DNA of 64,000 nt from an uncultured Porphyromonas sp. (GTDB taxonomy: Bacteria; Bacteroidota; Bacteroidia; Bacteroidales; Porphyromonadaceae): the NCBI RefSeq assembly GCF_938039215.1, contig NZ_CALHVI010000004.1, forward strand, positions 10,099 through 74,098, in the 5' to 3' direction. A program made the position numbers and the translations under genes. Positions 55,137 through 63,251 of the stretch are shown piece after piece. The notes beneath the pieces are model-generated. The model saw only the letters and a list, made by a program, of their open reading frames with translations, did not search any database and was not told where the DNA came from. Each line of letters begins with the position of its first letter. Positions within the stretch are counted from its first letter, which is position 1.

Positions 55137-55181
55137 GTGGAGGCTTATGCGCCCACTGTGCCCTTAGCTGAGGGCGTAGGT
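55090..55181. repeat. Left direct repeat flanking a small islet (copy of the ccsA 3' end)
   Basis: This stretch resembles 56290-56383 in the same orientation. Shared blocks are GTCCCCACCTG, GGTGGGGACG, AGGCTTATG, CCTTAGC and AGGG-GTAGG at matching spacing (offset 1200, then 1202 bases). The right copy contains the true ccsA stop (TYTLG-stop on the minus strand); the left encodes TYALS-stop in the equivalent frame with no gene upstream. Confidence 0.7.
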
Positions 55182-55268
55182 TAGCGCTTGATATGGGGTG
55201 TCGAATTTGGGCTCGGCAAGGACTCAAGCTTAGCCTTCCCCCGAGGCTTATCTCAAGGGGTGGTTTAG

Positions 55269-55354
55269 GAACCTATGGTAGGTCGTCGAAGCGACCCACG
55301 GTAGGTCGCATCGACGACCTACCGTGGGTTTTTTCAGCGATCTACCGTGGGTCG
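55269..55354. repeat. Family A palindrome array, locus A3 (4 units, 23-bp period)
   Basis: Units start at 55269, 55292, 55315 and 55338, exactly 23 bases apart (GAACCTATGGTAGGTCG, CGACCCACGGTAGGTCG, CGACCTACCGTGGGTTT, CGATCTACCGTGGGTCG). GCAAAAGGGGC follows, the complement of the TTTTTGCCCC beside A1. Confidence 0.92.
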
Positions 55355-55431
55355 CAAAAGGGGCGCTAAAGGAGGTGACCTTTCCCCCAGTGAAACGCCT
55401 CAAGATTCCTCGCCCAAACCATCCTGCCCCA

Positions 55432-55534
55432 ATACGTATACGTTTCGTGCCTGGAAACGTATACGTCTTAGGCTGGAAACGTATACGTTTCGGGCGCAAA
55501 ACGTATACGTCTTGATCACGAAGGGTATACCCTT
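55432..55534. repeat. Family C palindrome array, locus C1 (5 units, about 22-bp period)
   Basis: Fourteen-base palindromes start at 55432, 55455, 55477, 55499 and 55521 (steps 23, 22, 22, 22). The third is the perfect dyad AAACGTATACGTTT. The fifth, AAGGGTATACCCTT, keeps the GTATAC core with different arms and is also a perfect dyad. The array starts 78 bases after A3 and ends at the promoter of the nuclease-like gene. Confidence 0.92.
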
Positions 55535-55564
55535 TGCCCGCCAGCCTTATTTTTCCTAGCTTTG
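55533..55564 (+). promoter_or_regulatory. Promoter of the nuclease-like gene, overlapped by array C1
   Basis: TTTG at 55533-55536 and TAGCTTTG at 55557-55564 have starts 24 bases apart, the same spacing as in the tRNA-Asp promoter. The last C1 palindrome ends at 55534, inside the -33 box. Confidence 0.75.
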
Positions 55565-55595
55565 CCCGTCGTCAAACACAATACAAACAGATCTC

Positions 55596-56246
55596 ATGAA
55601 AATCGAAATCGGAGAGTCCCTAGCCTTGAGTTACCTCAAGCACGTAAAGGGATGTATCATCTATCAGACAAACTGGAAAGTATCAAGCCACTGGACGATT
55701 AATAACAAGGAAAAGCTTGATGCTATCTTTAAGAAGGTACGCAGAGAGGAAGCTTTTAGTGGAATCTTCAAGCAATCAGAGTTTGATCAGTTCTTAAAGC
55801 AGGCTGAAATAGATGCCTTGGGGATAGATCAAGCTGGTAAGGTATATGCTATAGATATAGCTTTCCATGAGAAGGGACTTAGGTATGGTTCAACAGATGA
55901 AGAGGCTGCAGCCCGAGTGACGAAGAAGCTTGTTCGTTCTTATTTAGCAATGCGCGGCTATTTCCCAGGGAGAGAGTATGAAATCATCTTTGCGTCACCT
56001 AAAGTGGGTCCTACAAGGGATATAGTTATTGATAAGGCTGTCGAGAGTCTGTGCCGCAGACTGGGAGATGTCAACAGGGAAAAGTTTAAGTATATCACTA
56101 ACGATGCCTTCAGAGATGACATTCTTAGGGAGACACTCAGGGTTACTAAAGATGATGCAGATACGAATGAATTATTTTTGCGATCGTATAAGCTGCTTAG
56201 ATTATGTTGCCCTGAGTTGAAGGCTATGTTTGAACCGAAAGAATAG
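55596..56246 (+). CDS. Lone PD-(D/E)XK nuclease-like protein
   Basis: This 216-residue protein is of unproven function. The stretch QAEIDALGIDQAGKVYAIDIAFHEKGL (written in parts: E71, D73, then D87, H91, E92, K93) has the acidic spacing of a restriction-endonuclease-like core, preceded by a conserved N-terminus (IGESLALSYLKHVKGC, QTNWKVS). YFPGREYEIIFASPKVGP follows as a further beta-alpha unit. I recognise the family as a scattered hypothetical in host-associated bacteria. The gene is visibly more A+T-rich than its neighbours, sits in an islet between direct repeats with two palindrome arrays upstream, and has no methylase partner. All this suggests horizontal origin. Confidence 0.65.
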   Translation: MKIEIGESLALSYLKHVKGCIIYQTNWKVSSHWTINNKEKLDAIFKKVRREEAFSGIFKQSEFDQFLKQAEIDALGIDQAGKVYAIDIAFHEKGLRYGSTDEEAAARVTKKLVRSYLAMRGYFPGREYEIIFASPKVGPTRDIVIDKAVESLCRRLGDVNREKFKYITNDAFRDDILRETLRVTKDDADTNELFLRSYKLLRLCCPELKAMFEPKE

Positions 56247-56289
56247 AAAGTAGCTTCTGCTCCCAGCTCGAAGAGTAAGGTAGAATAGT

Positions 56290-56383
56290 AGATTGTCCCC
56301 ACCTGCAGCCGAGGTTGCAGGTGGGGACGATTGCTTTTAGAGAGGCTTATGGGTGGGTTGTGTCCTTAGCCGAGGGTGTAGGT
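56290..56383. repeat. Right direct repeat flanking the islet (includes the ccsA 3' end)
   Basis: This is the partner of 55090-55181 in the same orientation, roughly three quarters identical by eye. It covers the ccsA stop codon region and the shared terminator. Confidence 0.7.
56295..56338. terminator. Terminator between the nuclease-like gene and ccsA
   Basis: GTCCCCACCTGCA (56295-56307) is perfectly complementary to TGCAGGTGGGGAC (56316-56328), followed on the plus strand by GATTGCTTTT. It serves two convergent genes. Confidence 0.85.
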
Positions 56384-57154
56384 GTGGACGCTCACGCCTT
56401 GAGCCGAAGGGAGGTAGTTGATCCCCCACCAGCACATCTGCAGAAGGATGAAGGAGATGAAGAGCCCCCAGAGCGCCGCACGACGATAGCGGTCGGAGCG
56501 GATGCGCACATGGATATAAGCCAGATAGGCGAACCATGTGGCAGCAGCCCACGTCTCCTTAGGGTCCCATGCCCAATAGTGTCCCCAAGCTTCCTTAGCC
56601 CAGAGTGCTCCGAAGAGAATACCCACGGTCATGAACGCCCAACCGACTTGGACGAGGTTGTCGCAGATGTCCATCTCGTGATCGTTGATGGGGGACTTCT
56701 TGAACCACAGCAGGTAGGCAGACATCAGCGCCGCAGCACCGAGCACAGCGTAGGCGAACATATAGACGATGACGTGTGGAGCGAACCAAGGGCTTTGGAG
56801 CGCAGGCATGAGCGTCTTGTTGTGGATCTCGGGGTTGACGATGTTGATCGTCGTGAAGACACCAGCTAGGACGGTGCTGAAGGCTAAGATCCAAGGATAG
56901 CGCCAGCGAGAATAGACGATCAGCCCCGCCGTGGGTAGGAAGAAGGCATACCACAGACGAGTCTCACCCATGGTACGCAGAGGCGGACGCTCCAGCGACA
57001 ACCATAGCCCAAGGATGAAGGCGAAGTAGACGATAAGTCCTGCTGCAGTGAGTAGGTAGGTAGGAAGAGGACGCTTACGCCAAGCCGTCCATGCACCGCC
57101 CGCCCATAGCAGGAGGGCAGGGATAGCGAAGAATATGAAGGAATCCCAAGTCAT
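56366..57154 (-). CDS. ccsA: Cytochrome c biogenesis protein CcsA (haem-handling)
   Basis: This 262-residue membrane protein has about eight helices. The tryptophan-rich WWD-type haem-binding motif (WAKEAWGHYWAWDPKETWA) lies between flanking His residues (APHVIVY upstream and YIHVRIR downstream), as in CcsA/CcmC proteins of the system II cytochrome c maturation pathway. It is the last gene of nrfH-nrfA-ccsB-ccsA. Confidence 0.94.
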   Translation of the reverse strand: MTWDSFIFFAIPALLLWAGGAWTAWRKRPLPTYLLTAAGLIVYFAFILGLWLSLERPPLRTMGETRLWYAFFLPTAGLIVYSRWRYPWILAFSTVLAGVFTTINIVNPEIHNKTLMPALQSPWFAPHVIVYMFAYAVLGAAALMSAYLLWFKKSPINDHEMDICDNLVQVGWAFMTVGILFGALWAKEAWGHYWAWDPKETWAAATWFAYLAYIHVRIRSDRYRRAALWGLFISFILLQMCWWGINYLPSAQGVSVHTYTLG

Positions 57155-57278
57155 GAGGATAGAATTGATAGGGGTTGGAGTGGATAAGCAGAAGAGGTAG
57201 GGGACGAATACCTAGTACCTTGGGCGCTTTCTGCGCCTTCGTCGGGAAGTGTGCCTACCCTAAACTAAGTGGAAGGAC

Positions 57279-58508
57279 TTAGCGACGTTTCTGCGAGACG
57301 ATGAAGGTGAGTACAGCACCAGCCAGCAGTAGGTAGATCCCTACATAGACGGCAGGTAGCCAAGGATCCTTGACGAGCTCAAAGGTACTGGTCTCGCTCC
57401 ATCGACCCATCGATTCATCATAGCTGAGCTGGTAGATCTTCCATCCATCGACCGTGACGGGCTTATTGACTTCGACGGTAGCGACGATGTTCTTCTGCGA
57501 CTGGGTGTAGATATGGATACGTGAGGCATAGCGCTCGGGTTCACGCCGTGCCATGACAAGGCTTAGATCCTTGGTGAGCTTGAGTTCCTGGAAGGGGAAG
57601 AGGTAGCTACCGCAGGTGACCCAGCCGGTGAGGGGCTTGCCGACCTCCTTACCATCCTTCATAGGCTGTGCTTCGACCAGAAGGGCAGTCACAGCACCTG
57701 ACGATCCCCATGCGACGTACCTCGTAGTATCAGAGGTGATGACGGGTGCAGCCAGGGGAAGGTTCTGCTGGATACGGATGCGCCACTGATGAAGCATACC
57801 TTCACGGAAGTGCTTATCGATAAGTACGATGTCAGGGTTCTTCGCTGGGATGGACTTCCCTGTCTTGCTGTTGATGACTAGAAGCTTGGGGGGATATTCG
57901 TCGATGGTGAACTTCTCCAGCTGGATAGCTAGAGGGAGCTCCATGAAGCCCTGTTCGTGGGTAGCACGCCACTCGGGCATGTCTGTCTGGGCCGTGAGCT
58001 TCACTCGCTCCATATCAGCACTACCGAGCGTAGCGGAGACGATAGCTATGAAGAGCCCGATGTGTGAGAGCATGGAGGGTACTTCTCTCAGACGGAAATG
58101 TAAGATCTGCCGTAGTGCGATCAGCCCCACGATACCTGCAAGGCGAGCATAGATAAATACAAAGGGCCAGAAGGAGAGCATCTGTGTCAGCCCGATGGGG
58201 TCGATGGCACGCTCATGAGGTGCTACCTGACGCGTGAGCCCCATCACGACGGTGAGTAGGGCAGCGTAGATCAATGTGGGTACAGCTGCTTCGGCGGTGA
58301 AGAGGAAGGCGAAGAGGCGTACTCGATGACGTAGTAGGTAGACGACTACGAGGGAGAGTAGGTAGAGGATGAGGAAGATGCCGTTGATCGGGAAGGCGAA
58401 GTCCGACCAGTGGATGGGACCCACGCTGTACTGGAGCATCAGCCCCACGAGGATCAGCCCAGCACCAGTGGCAAAGCCTTCTTTCATTTTCCAGATAGCA
58501 TTAAACAT
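57279..58508 (-). CDS. ccsB: ResB/CcsB-like cytochrome c biogenesis protein
   Basis: This 409-residue membrane protein has several N-terminal helices, a large periplasmic domain (about residues 190-375, with VTVDGWKIYQLSYDE typical of ResB-like proteins) and a C-terminal helix (VYVGIYLLLAGAVLTFIVSQ). ResB/CcsB works with CcsA to deliver haem to apocytochromes. Here the two are separate genes, not the CcsBA fusion of some relatives. It lies between nrfA and ccsA. Confidence 0.9.
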   Translation of the reverse strand: MFNAIWKMKEGFATGAGLILVGLMLQYSVGPIHWSDFAFPINGIFLILYLLSLVVVYLLRHRVRLFAFLFTAEAAVPTLIYAALLTVVMGLTRQVAPHERAIDPIGLTQMLSFWPFVFIYARLAGIVGLIALRQILHFRLREVPSMLSHIGLFIAIVSATLGSADMERVKLTAQTDMPEWRATHEQGFMELPLAIQLEKFTIDEYPPKLLVINSKTGKSIPAKNPDIVLIDKHFREGMLHQWRIRIQQNLPLAAPVITSDTTRYVAWGSSGAVTALLVEAQPMKDGKEVGKPLTGWVTCGSYLFPFQELKLTKDLSLVMARREPERYASRIHIYTQSQKNIVATVEVNKPVTVDGWKIYQLSYDESMGRWSETSTFELVKDPWLPAVYVGIYLLLAGAVLTFIVSQKRR

Positions 58509-58615
58509 ACGGGAAAGGAGTTGGAGTAGAGAAGAAGCGCGACGGCAGACGATGAGGTCTGTCGCCGCGCCATAAGAGGATATTCTAGATGTGTGTCAAG
58601 CTTCAGGGGCTCTGC

Positions 58616-60103
58616 TTAGAGTTCGATGAGCTTACCTTGTGCCTTAGCTGACTGTACCCACTTAGGTACGACGGTCTTCATGAACTCAGCCTTGTCAGCT
58701 TGGAGCTTCTTGCCATCGACACCGATGTAAGCCCAAGCCTTTTCCTTAGTGGAGATGTCAGGCATGGGTACGTCACCAGTGAAGCCATGCTTAGCGAGCA
58801 CCTTGGAGATGGAGAGACGAGCGTCCTGAGCATAGCCGAGGCTCTGAGCGAGGATGCGGGTCACTTCCTGAGGAGCGTGGAAGGAAGCACCGTGGCTAGC
58901 TACGGCAAAGTCCCAGCGCCACTGGCTCTTGCGGATAGCCTGAAGGGCAGCCTTCATCTCGGGCTCAGTAGCACCATTGTCCCAAGCGTACTTAGCTTCG
59001 ATGTGTGCCTTAGCTAGTTCCTTCTCTACACGGTTACGTACTTCGTTGGCCATGCGCTGACGATCGTAGACATTCTGACGGAGCGTCTCTTCGTCCTCAC
59101 GGTGACAGGTCTGGCAGGTCTTGTCGATACGAGCCAGCGGGCTGATGACCTGGTGATCGGAGTACTTCACTCCACCCTCACTCACGTAGGGCATGTGACA
59201 GTCAGCACAGGAGACACCACGCTGTCCGTGGATACCCATACGCCAGAGTTCGTAGTCGGGGTGCTGGGCCTTGAGGATAGGGGCTCGAGAGAGCTTGTGC
59301 GTGTAGTCTGAGTAGTCCATCTCGTCGTAGTAAGCCTCCATATCTTCGACGGTGAAGCCCTTGTCATGAGGGAAGGTGAGGTACTTACCATCGCCCTTGA
59401 AGTAGTACTCGGTGTGGCACTGAGCGCAGACGAGCGAACGCATGTGCTGATGGGACTGCTTGGAGACATCGTCACCACGGCGAGCAAAGGCTTCGTAGAG
59501 TGCGGGACGAGCAGGCTTGAGGTTCATGGTGCGGGCATCGTGACAGTCGGAGCAACCGATGGTGTTCACGATCTCGTCACCCCACTTACTCCAGGGAGCC
59601 TTGTAGAACTCTGCGATGCCCTTCTCCTTCATGATACGAGGTACGTCTGGGCTCTTACAGGTCCAGCAGGTACCGGGCTGTATATCCTCCTTGCCGTTCA
59701 CCCCAGGGGAGCCTGTACGAAGGATCTCACGCATGTCTTCGATGGCGTGCTTGTGCCCACGTGGTGTGTTATACTCCATTGCGAACGAGTAGCCTGCCCA
59801 CAGGACGACCATCTCTGGACGAGCGGCGAGTACGTCGACACGCTGTGAGCTGTTGAATTCACCCTTATAAGTAGTGTCTGCCGTCTTTGCCCAAGTCTGA
59901 TACTCGCGGGGGAAGTCTTCGGCGAACTTCTCATTCTGTGAGACGATGGAGTCGGTGAAGAGGTGTTTGCGGTTGTTGTAGATGCTCACCACCTCAGCAC
60001 GACGCTCGAGGAGGGAGGAAACGATGAGCCCAAGGACGAAGACTACGACCATTGAGCCTCCGAACAGGAGCCATCCTTGCCAACGTTTCAACTGTTTTGC
60101 CAT
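58616..60103 (-). CDS. nrfA: Pentahaem cytochrome c nitrite reductase NrfA
   Basis: This 495-residue periplasmic enzyme reduces nitrite to ammonium with six electrons. The active-site haem motif CWTCK (Lys as axial ligand instead of His) is present, as are four CxxCH motifs (CSDCH, CAQCH, CADCH, CQTCH). The N-terminal hydrophobic segment (GWLLFGGSMVVVFVLGLIVSSLL) is a signal or anchor. KYAWDNG and HGASFHAP near the C-terminus provide distal ligands. It follows nrfH and precedes the maturation genes. Confidence 0.97.
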   Translation of the reverse strand: MAKQLKRWQGWLLFGGSMVVVFVLGLIVSSLLERRAEVVSIYNNRKHLFTDSIVSQNEKFAEDFPREYQTWAKTADTTYKGEFNSSQRVDVLAARPEMVVLWAGYSFAMEYNTPRGHKHAIEDMREILRTGSPGVNGKEDIQPGTCWTCKSPDVPRIMKEKGIAEFYKAPWSKWGDEIVNTIGCSDCHDARTMNLKPARPALYEAFARRGDDVSKQSHQHMRSLVCAQCHTEYYFKGDGKYLTFPHDKGFTVEDMEAYYDEMDYSDYTHKLSRAPILKAQHPDYELWRMGIHGQRGVSCADCHMPYVSEGGVKYSDHQVISPLARIDKTCQTCHREDEETLRQNVYDRQRMANEVRNRVEKELAKAHIEAKYAWDNGATEPEMKAALQAIRKSQWRWDFAVASHGASFHAPQEVTRILAQSLGYAQDARLSISKVLAKHGFTGDVPMPDISTKEKAWAYIGVDGKKLQADKAEFMKTVVPKWVQSAKAQGKLIEL

Positions 60104-60168
60104 GATTCTGAGTCTCTTTTACGTTGTTGTTATTCTGTTGTTGTTTTTCGCTAGTGAATGATGGAGGA

Positions 60169-60759
60169 TTACTTGACCATCTTCTGTAGCCAGTCGGGCA
60201 CGGGTGATTCGGGAAGTGGCACCTGAGCTGCTGGAGTGGATGAGAGGGAATTCATCTTGCCGTGGGCCACATCTCGATGGCAATCCCAGCAAGCTTTCCC
60301 TTGGTCACACTTGACGTCCATGTAGGAGATGCGTCCAGTGTTGACGATTTCAGTGTTAAGGGTGGCATGACACCGCACGCAGTTTTCCATGATGACCTCT
60401 GCGCTTTCGTCGATGGCACGGATGGCTTGTCGCTCTTGGCGGGTGACGAACTTATACACGTGGTTCATACCGTCTTTGCCTTTGAAGTAATACTTTCGGA
60501 AGACATTGTCATGAGGTACGTGGCAGTCGTTGCAAGTAGTATTACGAGCGTGCGCACCATGCATCCACGTGGCATAGTAAGGGGTCATGATGTGGCAGTT
60601 GACACAGGCCGAGGGGTCGTCGCCTAAGTAGGTATGGAACCTAAGCAGATAGAGGAAGAGTCCGCCTAAGCCTATCACAACCCCACCTACGAGCAGCAAT
60701 GCCACTTTCAAGCGGAAGCCTAAACGCGGTAGTCGTTGTAGGAATCTGTTCATTATCAT
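60169..60759 (-). CDS. nrfH: Tetrahaem quinol dehydrogenase NrfH
   Basis: This 196-residue NapC/NirT-family protein has one N-terminal transmembrane helix (about 18-43) and four haem motifs (CVNCH, CNDCH, CVRCH, CWDCH). It passes electrons from menaquinol to NrfA. The frame begins with two Met codons (ATGATAATG); the second may be the true start. No clear -7 element was found upstream. Confidence 0.96.
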   Translation of the reverse strand: MIMNRFLQRLPRLGFRLKVALLLVGGVVIGLGGLFLYLLRFHTYLGDDPSACVNCHIMTPYYATWMHGAHARNTTCNDCHVPHDNVFRKYYFKGKDGMNHVYKFVTRQERQAIRAIDESAEVIMENCVRCHATLNTEIVNTGRISYMDVKCDQGKACWDCHRDVAHGKMNSLSSTPAAQVPLPESPVPDWLQKMVK

Positions 60760-60942
60760 GATGTCTAAGTGATAGATGTACTACAAAATAAACACCTTTT
60801 CCTTGATCTTACAACACTTCTTTTCATTCTGTGGTATTTTATGAAAATTAAGGAAGTGAATGCTGTGTCTGTGCTGTAAGCTAAGGTTGTGGGAGATCAG
60901 CTACTTAGGCTTCCGAATCAAGCTTTGTCTTTGCGGAAAGTC

Positions 60943-61266
60943 TTAGTCCCCACAAGCACCAAGGAGAAGCATGACCAGAGTGATCAAAGCATGTGCTAGC
61001 ACAAGGAAGTCACGATGCTTACGCTTGCAGAAAAGCGCAAGCACGAAGCCAAGGAGTAGCCAGAGAGCGAGGGCTGCGTTGAGACTCACATAGGTGGGGA
61101 GGTCCCGATATAATATGGATACGTTCTCCGCCCCGAAGGGATATTCCTCGGGGAAGGTAAAGCTTCTGTACGTGTCCGAAGCGACTAGCATGAGGAGGAC
61201 GATACAAATGCCTGCCCATGCGTACCTCATTATTCTCATAGCTCTTTGCTGTATTCTGTTTGCCAT
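60943..61266 (-). CDS. Small membrane protein, unknown function
   Basis: This 107-residue protein has about three transmembrane segments (roughly 13-31, 60-80, 88-105), with an intervening loop FPEEYPFGAENVSILYRDLP and a C-terminus LLLGACGD. It lies 183 bases upstream of nrfH on the same strand. No homology is recognised. The opposite strand also has an open frame over part of it, but the membrane topology here is more protein-like. Confidence 0.6.
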   Translation of the reverse strand: MANRIQQRAMRIMRYAWAGICIVLLMLVASDTYRSFTFPEEYPFGAENVSILYRDLPTYVSLNAALALWLLLGFVLALFCKRKHRDFLVLAHALITLVMLLLGACGD

Positions 61267-61427
61267 GTCTGCTCTGTCTTCTTCTTCGAGGTGGGGAAGG
61301 GATGCTGTACCTTCGCCTTTAGCTCGGAAGGTGTACTTATTGGCTTGGAAGTTAGCCTCCCTCTTTCCCTTGGGGCGAAGTTAAAGCGAATAGACTGACG
61401 AAGCAAAGCCATCGTTGCCCGCAAAGG

Positions 61428-61490
61428 AGGTCTGCGGTAGGTCGTAGGGGTGACCCACGAGAAGTTTTATCAGCAATCCATGGTGGGGGT
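61428..61490. repeat. Degenerate family A array, locus A4
   Basis: Three decayed units fall on the 23-base grid at 61428 (AGGTCTGCGGTAGGTCG), 61451 (TGACCCACGAGAAGTTT) and 61474 (CAATCCATGGTGGGGGT). It lies in the gap between the small membrane protein and the lipoprotein gene; the rest of the gap shows nothing clear. Confidence 0.6.
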
Positions 61491-61642
61491 AATTTCTGTT
61501 GGATAAGAAAGTGTATTTTTACAGCAAAGCGGGCTTACATTCCCCAAGGTATATCGCTGACAAACCTCTTGATCGGGATAGCTTCATCCTTTGAGAGGAT
61601 CACAAGGCGAATGCTAAAGAGTCGACTTCTAAAGCGATCACT

Positions 61643-62185
61643 ATGTTTCGACTATCCCTTCTATTCCTATTTCTTCTTTCGCTCTTCTCCTCGGGTTGTG
61701 AGCGCAGAGGTACGCTGTCCGATCGTCAGATGCTGGAGACATTCGATCATCATGCTTCGGACTTCGAGCGTCTACGAGCAATTGCCGTCAAGTATCCCCC
61801 CTTCCATTACCCGCCTCTTGATGAAGGGGACAGCACCGTCTTGCTCCTTGCCCCCGAAGACCGTCAAGCTCTAGATTCGCTCCTTGGTCTGACGGGCATC
61901 GAGCGCTTGTACTACGAAGGGGAGGCTGAAGTGCGCTTAATGGTCAGCACATGGGGGCTTTCTGTAAGCGGGGGATATAAGGAGTATATCTATGCCCCAA
62001 GTCTTCCAGCAGAGATGAAGAAGTACAGTGAAGAGCTTGCTCAAGATCCAGTCCTTGCACGCTTCATCGTGAAGGGTATTACGAACGAAGACTTGGATCA
62101 AGTCGCACGAAGGTATTCCAAGAGCCTAGATCTATACCGCCCGCTAGGGAATGCCTGGTATCTACACCTAAGTCGGGAAGACTGA
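61643..62185 (+). CDS. Hypothetical lipoprotein
   Basis: This 180-residue protein has a short lipoprotein signal (MFRLSLLFLFLLSLFSSGC, Cys19). The mature part has no recognised domain: acidic and basic residues are mixed, with a beta-like stretch (GIERLYYEGEAEVRLMVSTWGLSVSGGYKEYIYAP) and helical ends. It appears monocistronic. The following 420-base gap contains array C2. Confidence 0.75.
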   Translation: MFRLSLLFLFLLSLFSSGCERRGTLSDRQMLETFDHHASDFERLRAIAVKYPPFHYPPLDEGDSTVLLLAPEDRQALDSLLGLTGIERLYYEGEAEVRLMVSTWGLSVSGGYKEYIYAPSLPAEMKKYSEELAQDPVLARFIVKGITNEDLDQVARRYSKSLDLYRPLGNAWYLHLSRED

Positions 62186-62419
62186 CCTTCCGCTCTCCCA
62201 AGAGACTTACCCTCTCCGAGGGCTCCCCTTCAAAGAGGGAGAAATGCACCTTCCTTACCTTTAGAGAAGCGTCCCCAGCAGTGATCCAAGGGTCGACTAC
62301 TGGGGGCTTGCAGTAATTAGGTGGAGCAAGTAGGGGAGTACCTTCTTCCCCCGAAGCTCCATGTCTTTCCTTTACCTTCACCCGTCACACAAGGGCTTAG
62401 TTTATAGGGTCTTTCATCC

Positions 62420-62477
62420 GAACGTATACCCTTCCTCGTCCGAACGTATACGTTTGGCGGGCAAAACGTATACGTCT
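62420..62477. repeat. Family C palindrome array, locus C2 (3 units, 22-bp period)
   Basis: Units start at 62420 (GAACGTATACCCTT), 62442 (GAACGTATACGTTT) and 62464 (AAACGTATACGTCT), exactly 22 bases apart. It lies upstream of the HU-like gene at 62606. No -7 consensus was recognised between array and gene. Confidence 0.9.
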
Positions 62478-62605
62478 TTTTACCATAGGCTTTGACGGTA
62501 GCGACTGAATGGCCTTGAGACAGCTGAAAAACACATTATCCTGCCCTTGTATAAAAAGTCTCCGACAGGGGCTGGGCGAACAATCTGGAGACACCTTAAA
62601 TAATT

Positions 62606-63073
62606 ATGAGTAAGAAAAACAAACCCATTGGTTACACCCTCGGCGAACGCAAGGTAGTCATCCAAGCCACCCTTTCGGGTCGTCATCGCATGAGCTTCGA
62701 GCGCTTCTGCGAGTTGGTGGCCAAGGACACAACCCTCAATTACATGGAAGTGCAGAGCGTACTCAACCTCGCTGCTGATATGGCACGCGAAGTCGTGGCT
62801 AACGGCGACATCGTGGACTTCGGCCGTCTGGGGACGCTTTCGCCTTCGTTTAAGAGCAAGGTCGTGCCCGTCGGGAGCGAGTTCAATGCCAACGTGCATA
62901 TCACCGAGCCCCGCGTGAACCTTCGCCCGAATACCATGTACTTCCGCCTTCGTCCCGAAGAGGTCAGCTACGAACGTATGGAGGCTAAGCCCAAGGCTAA
63001 GAAGAAGGAAAAGAAGCCCGAAGGTGGCACGACGCCCGAGCCTGGTAACGGCAGCGGGCACGTAGGTATCTAA
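62606..63073 (+). CDS. HU-like DNA-binding protein with basic, Gly/Pro-rich tail
   Basis: This 155-residue protein belongs to the Bacteroidota HU-related family (HU-HIG type). The HU-like core spans about residues 10-115 (KVVIQATLSGRHRMSFERFCELVAKDTTLN, EVVANGDIVDFGRLGTLSPSFKSK), and a Lys-rich, then Gly/Pro-rich tail (KPKAKKKEKKPEGG...) follows. Such proteins are nucleoid-associated and often lie near mobile or cell-wall amidase genes. It is preceded by palindrome array C2. Confidence 0.9.
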   Translation: MSKKNKPIGYTLGERKVVIQATLSGRHRMSFERFCELVAKDTTLNYMEVQSVLNLAADMAREVVANGDIVDFGRLGTLSPSFKSKVVPVGSEFNANVHITEPRVNLRPNTMYFRLRPEEVSYERMEAKPKAKKKEKKPEGGTTPEPGNGSGHVGI

Positions 63074-63098
63074 GCCTTTGCCGAAGCGCCAGCAAACA

Positions 63099-63142
63099 GA
63101 GCCACCCGACGTGATGCCGAGAAGCATTGCGTCGGGTGGCTC
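63099..63142 (+). terminator. Terminator hairpin of the HU-like gene
   Basis: GAGCCACCCGACG (63099-63111) is perfectly complementary to CGTCGGGTGGCTC (63130-63142), with an inner GATGC/GCATT stem. No T run follows. Confidence 0.7.
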
Positions 63143-63251
63143 GCTGTATGGGGGGGACTAAGGCTGATCAGGTTGTAGTGCCAAATAGTTCGTTGTTTGA
63201 TCCTTGCTATGTTGTAAATTCGGGAGCTCTCGTGGAGTTGTATAAATATTT

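Noticed and set aside
61094..61384. 96-codon plus-strand frame over the small membrane protein gene
   Set aside because: The minus-strand frame has a better membrane topology and matches the direction of the nrf genes.
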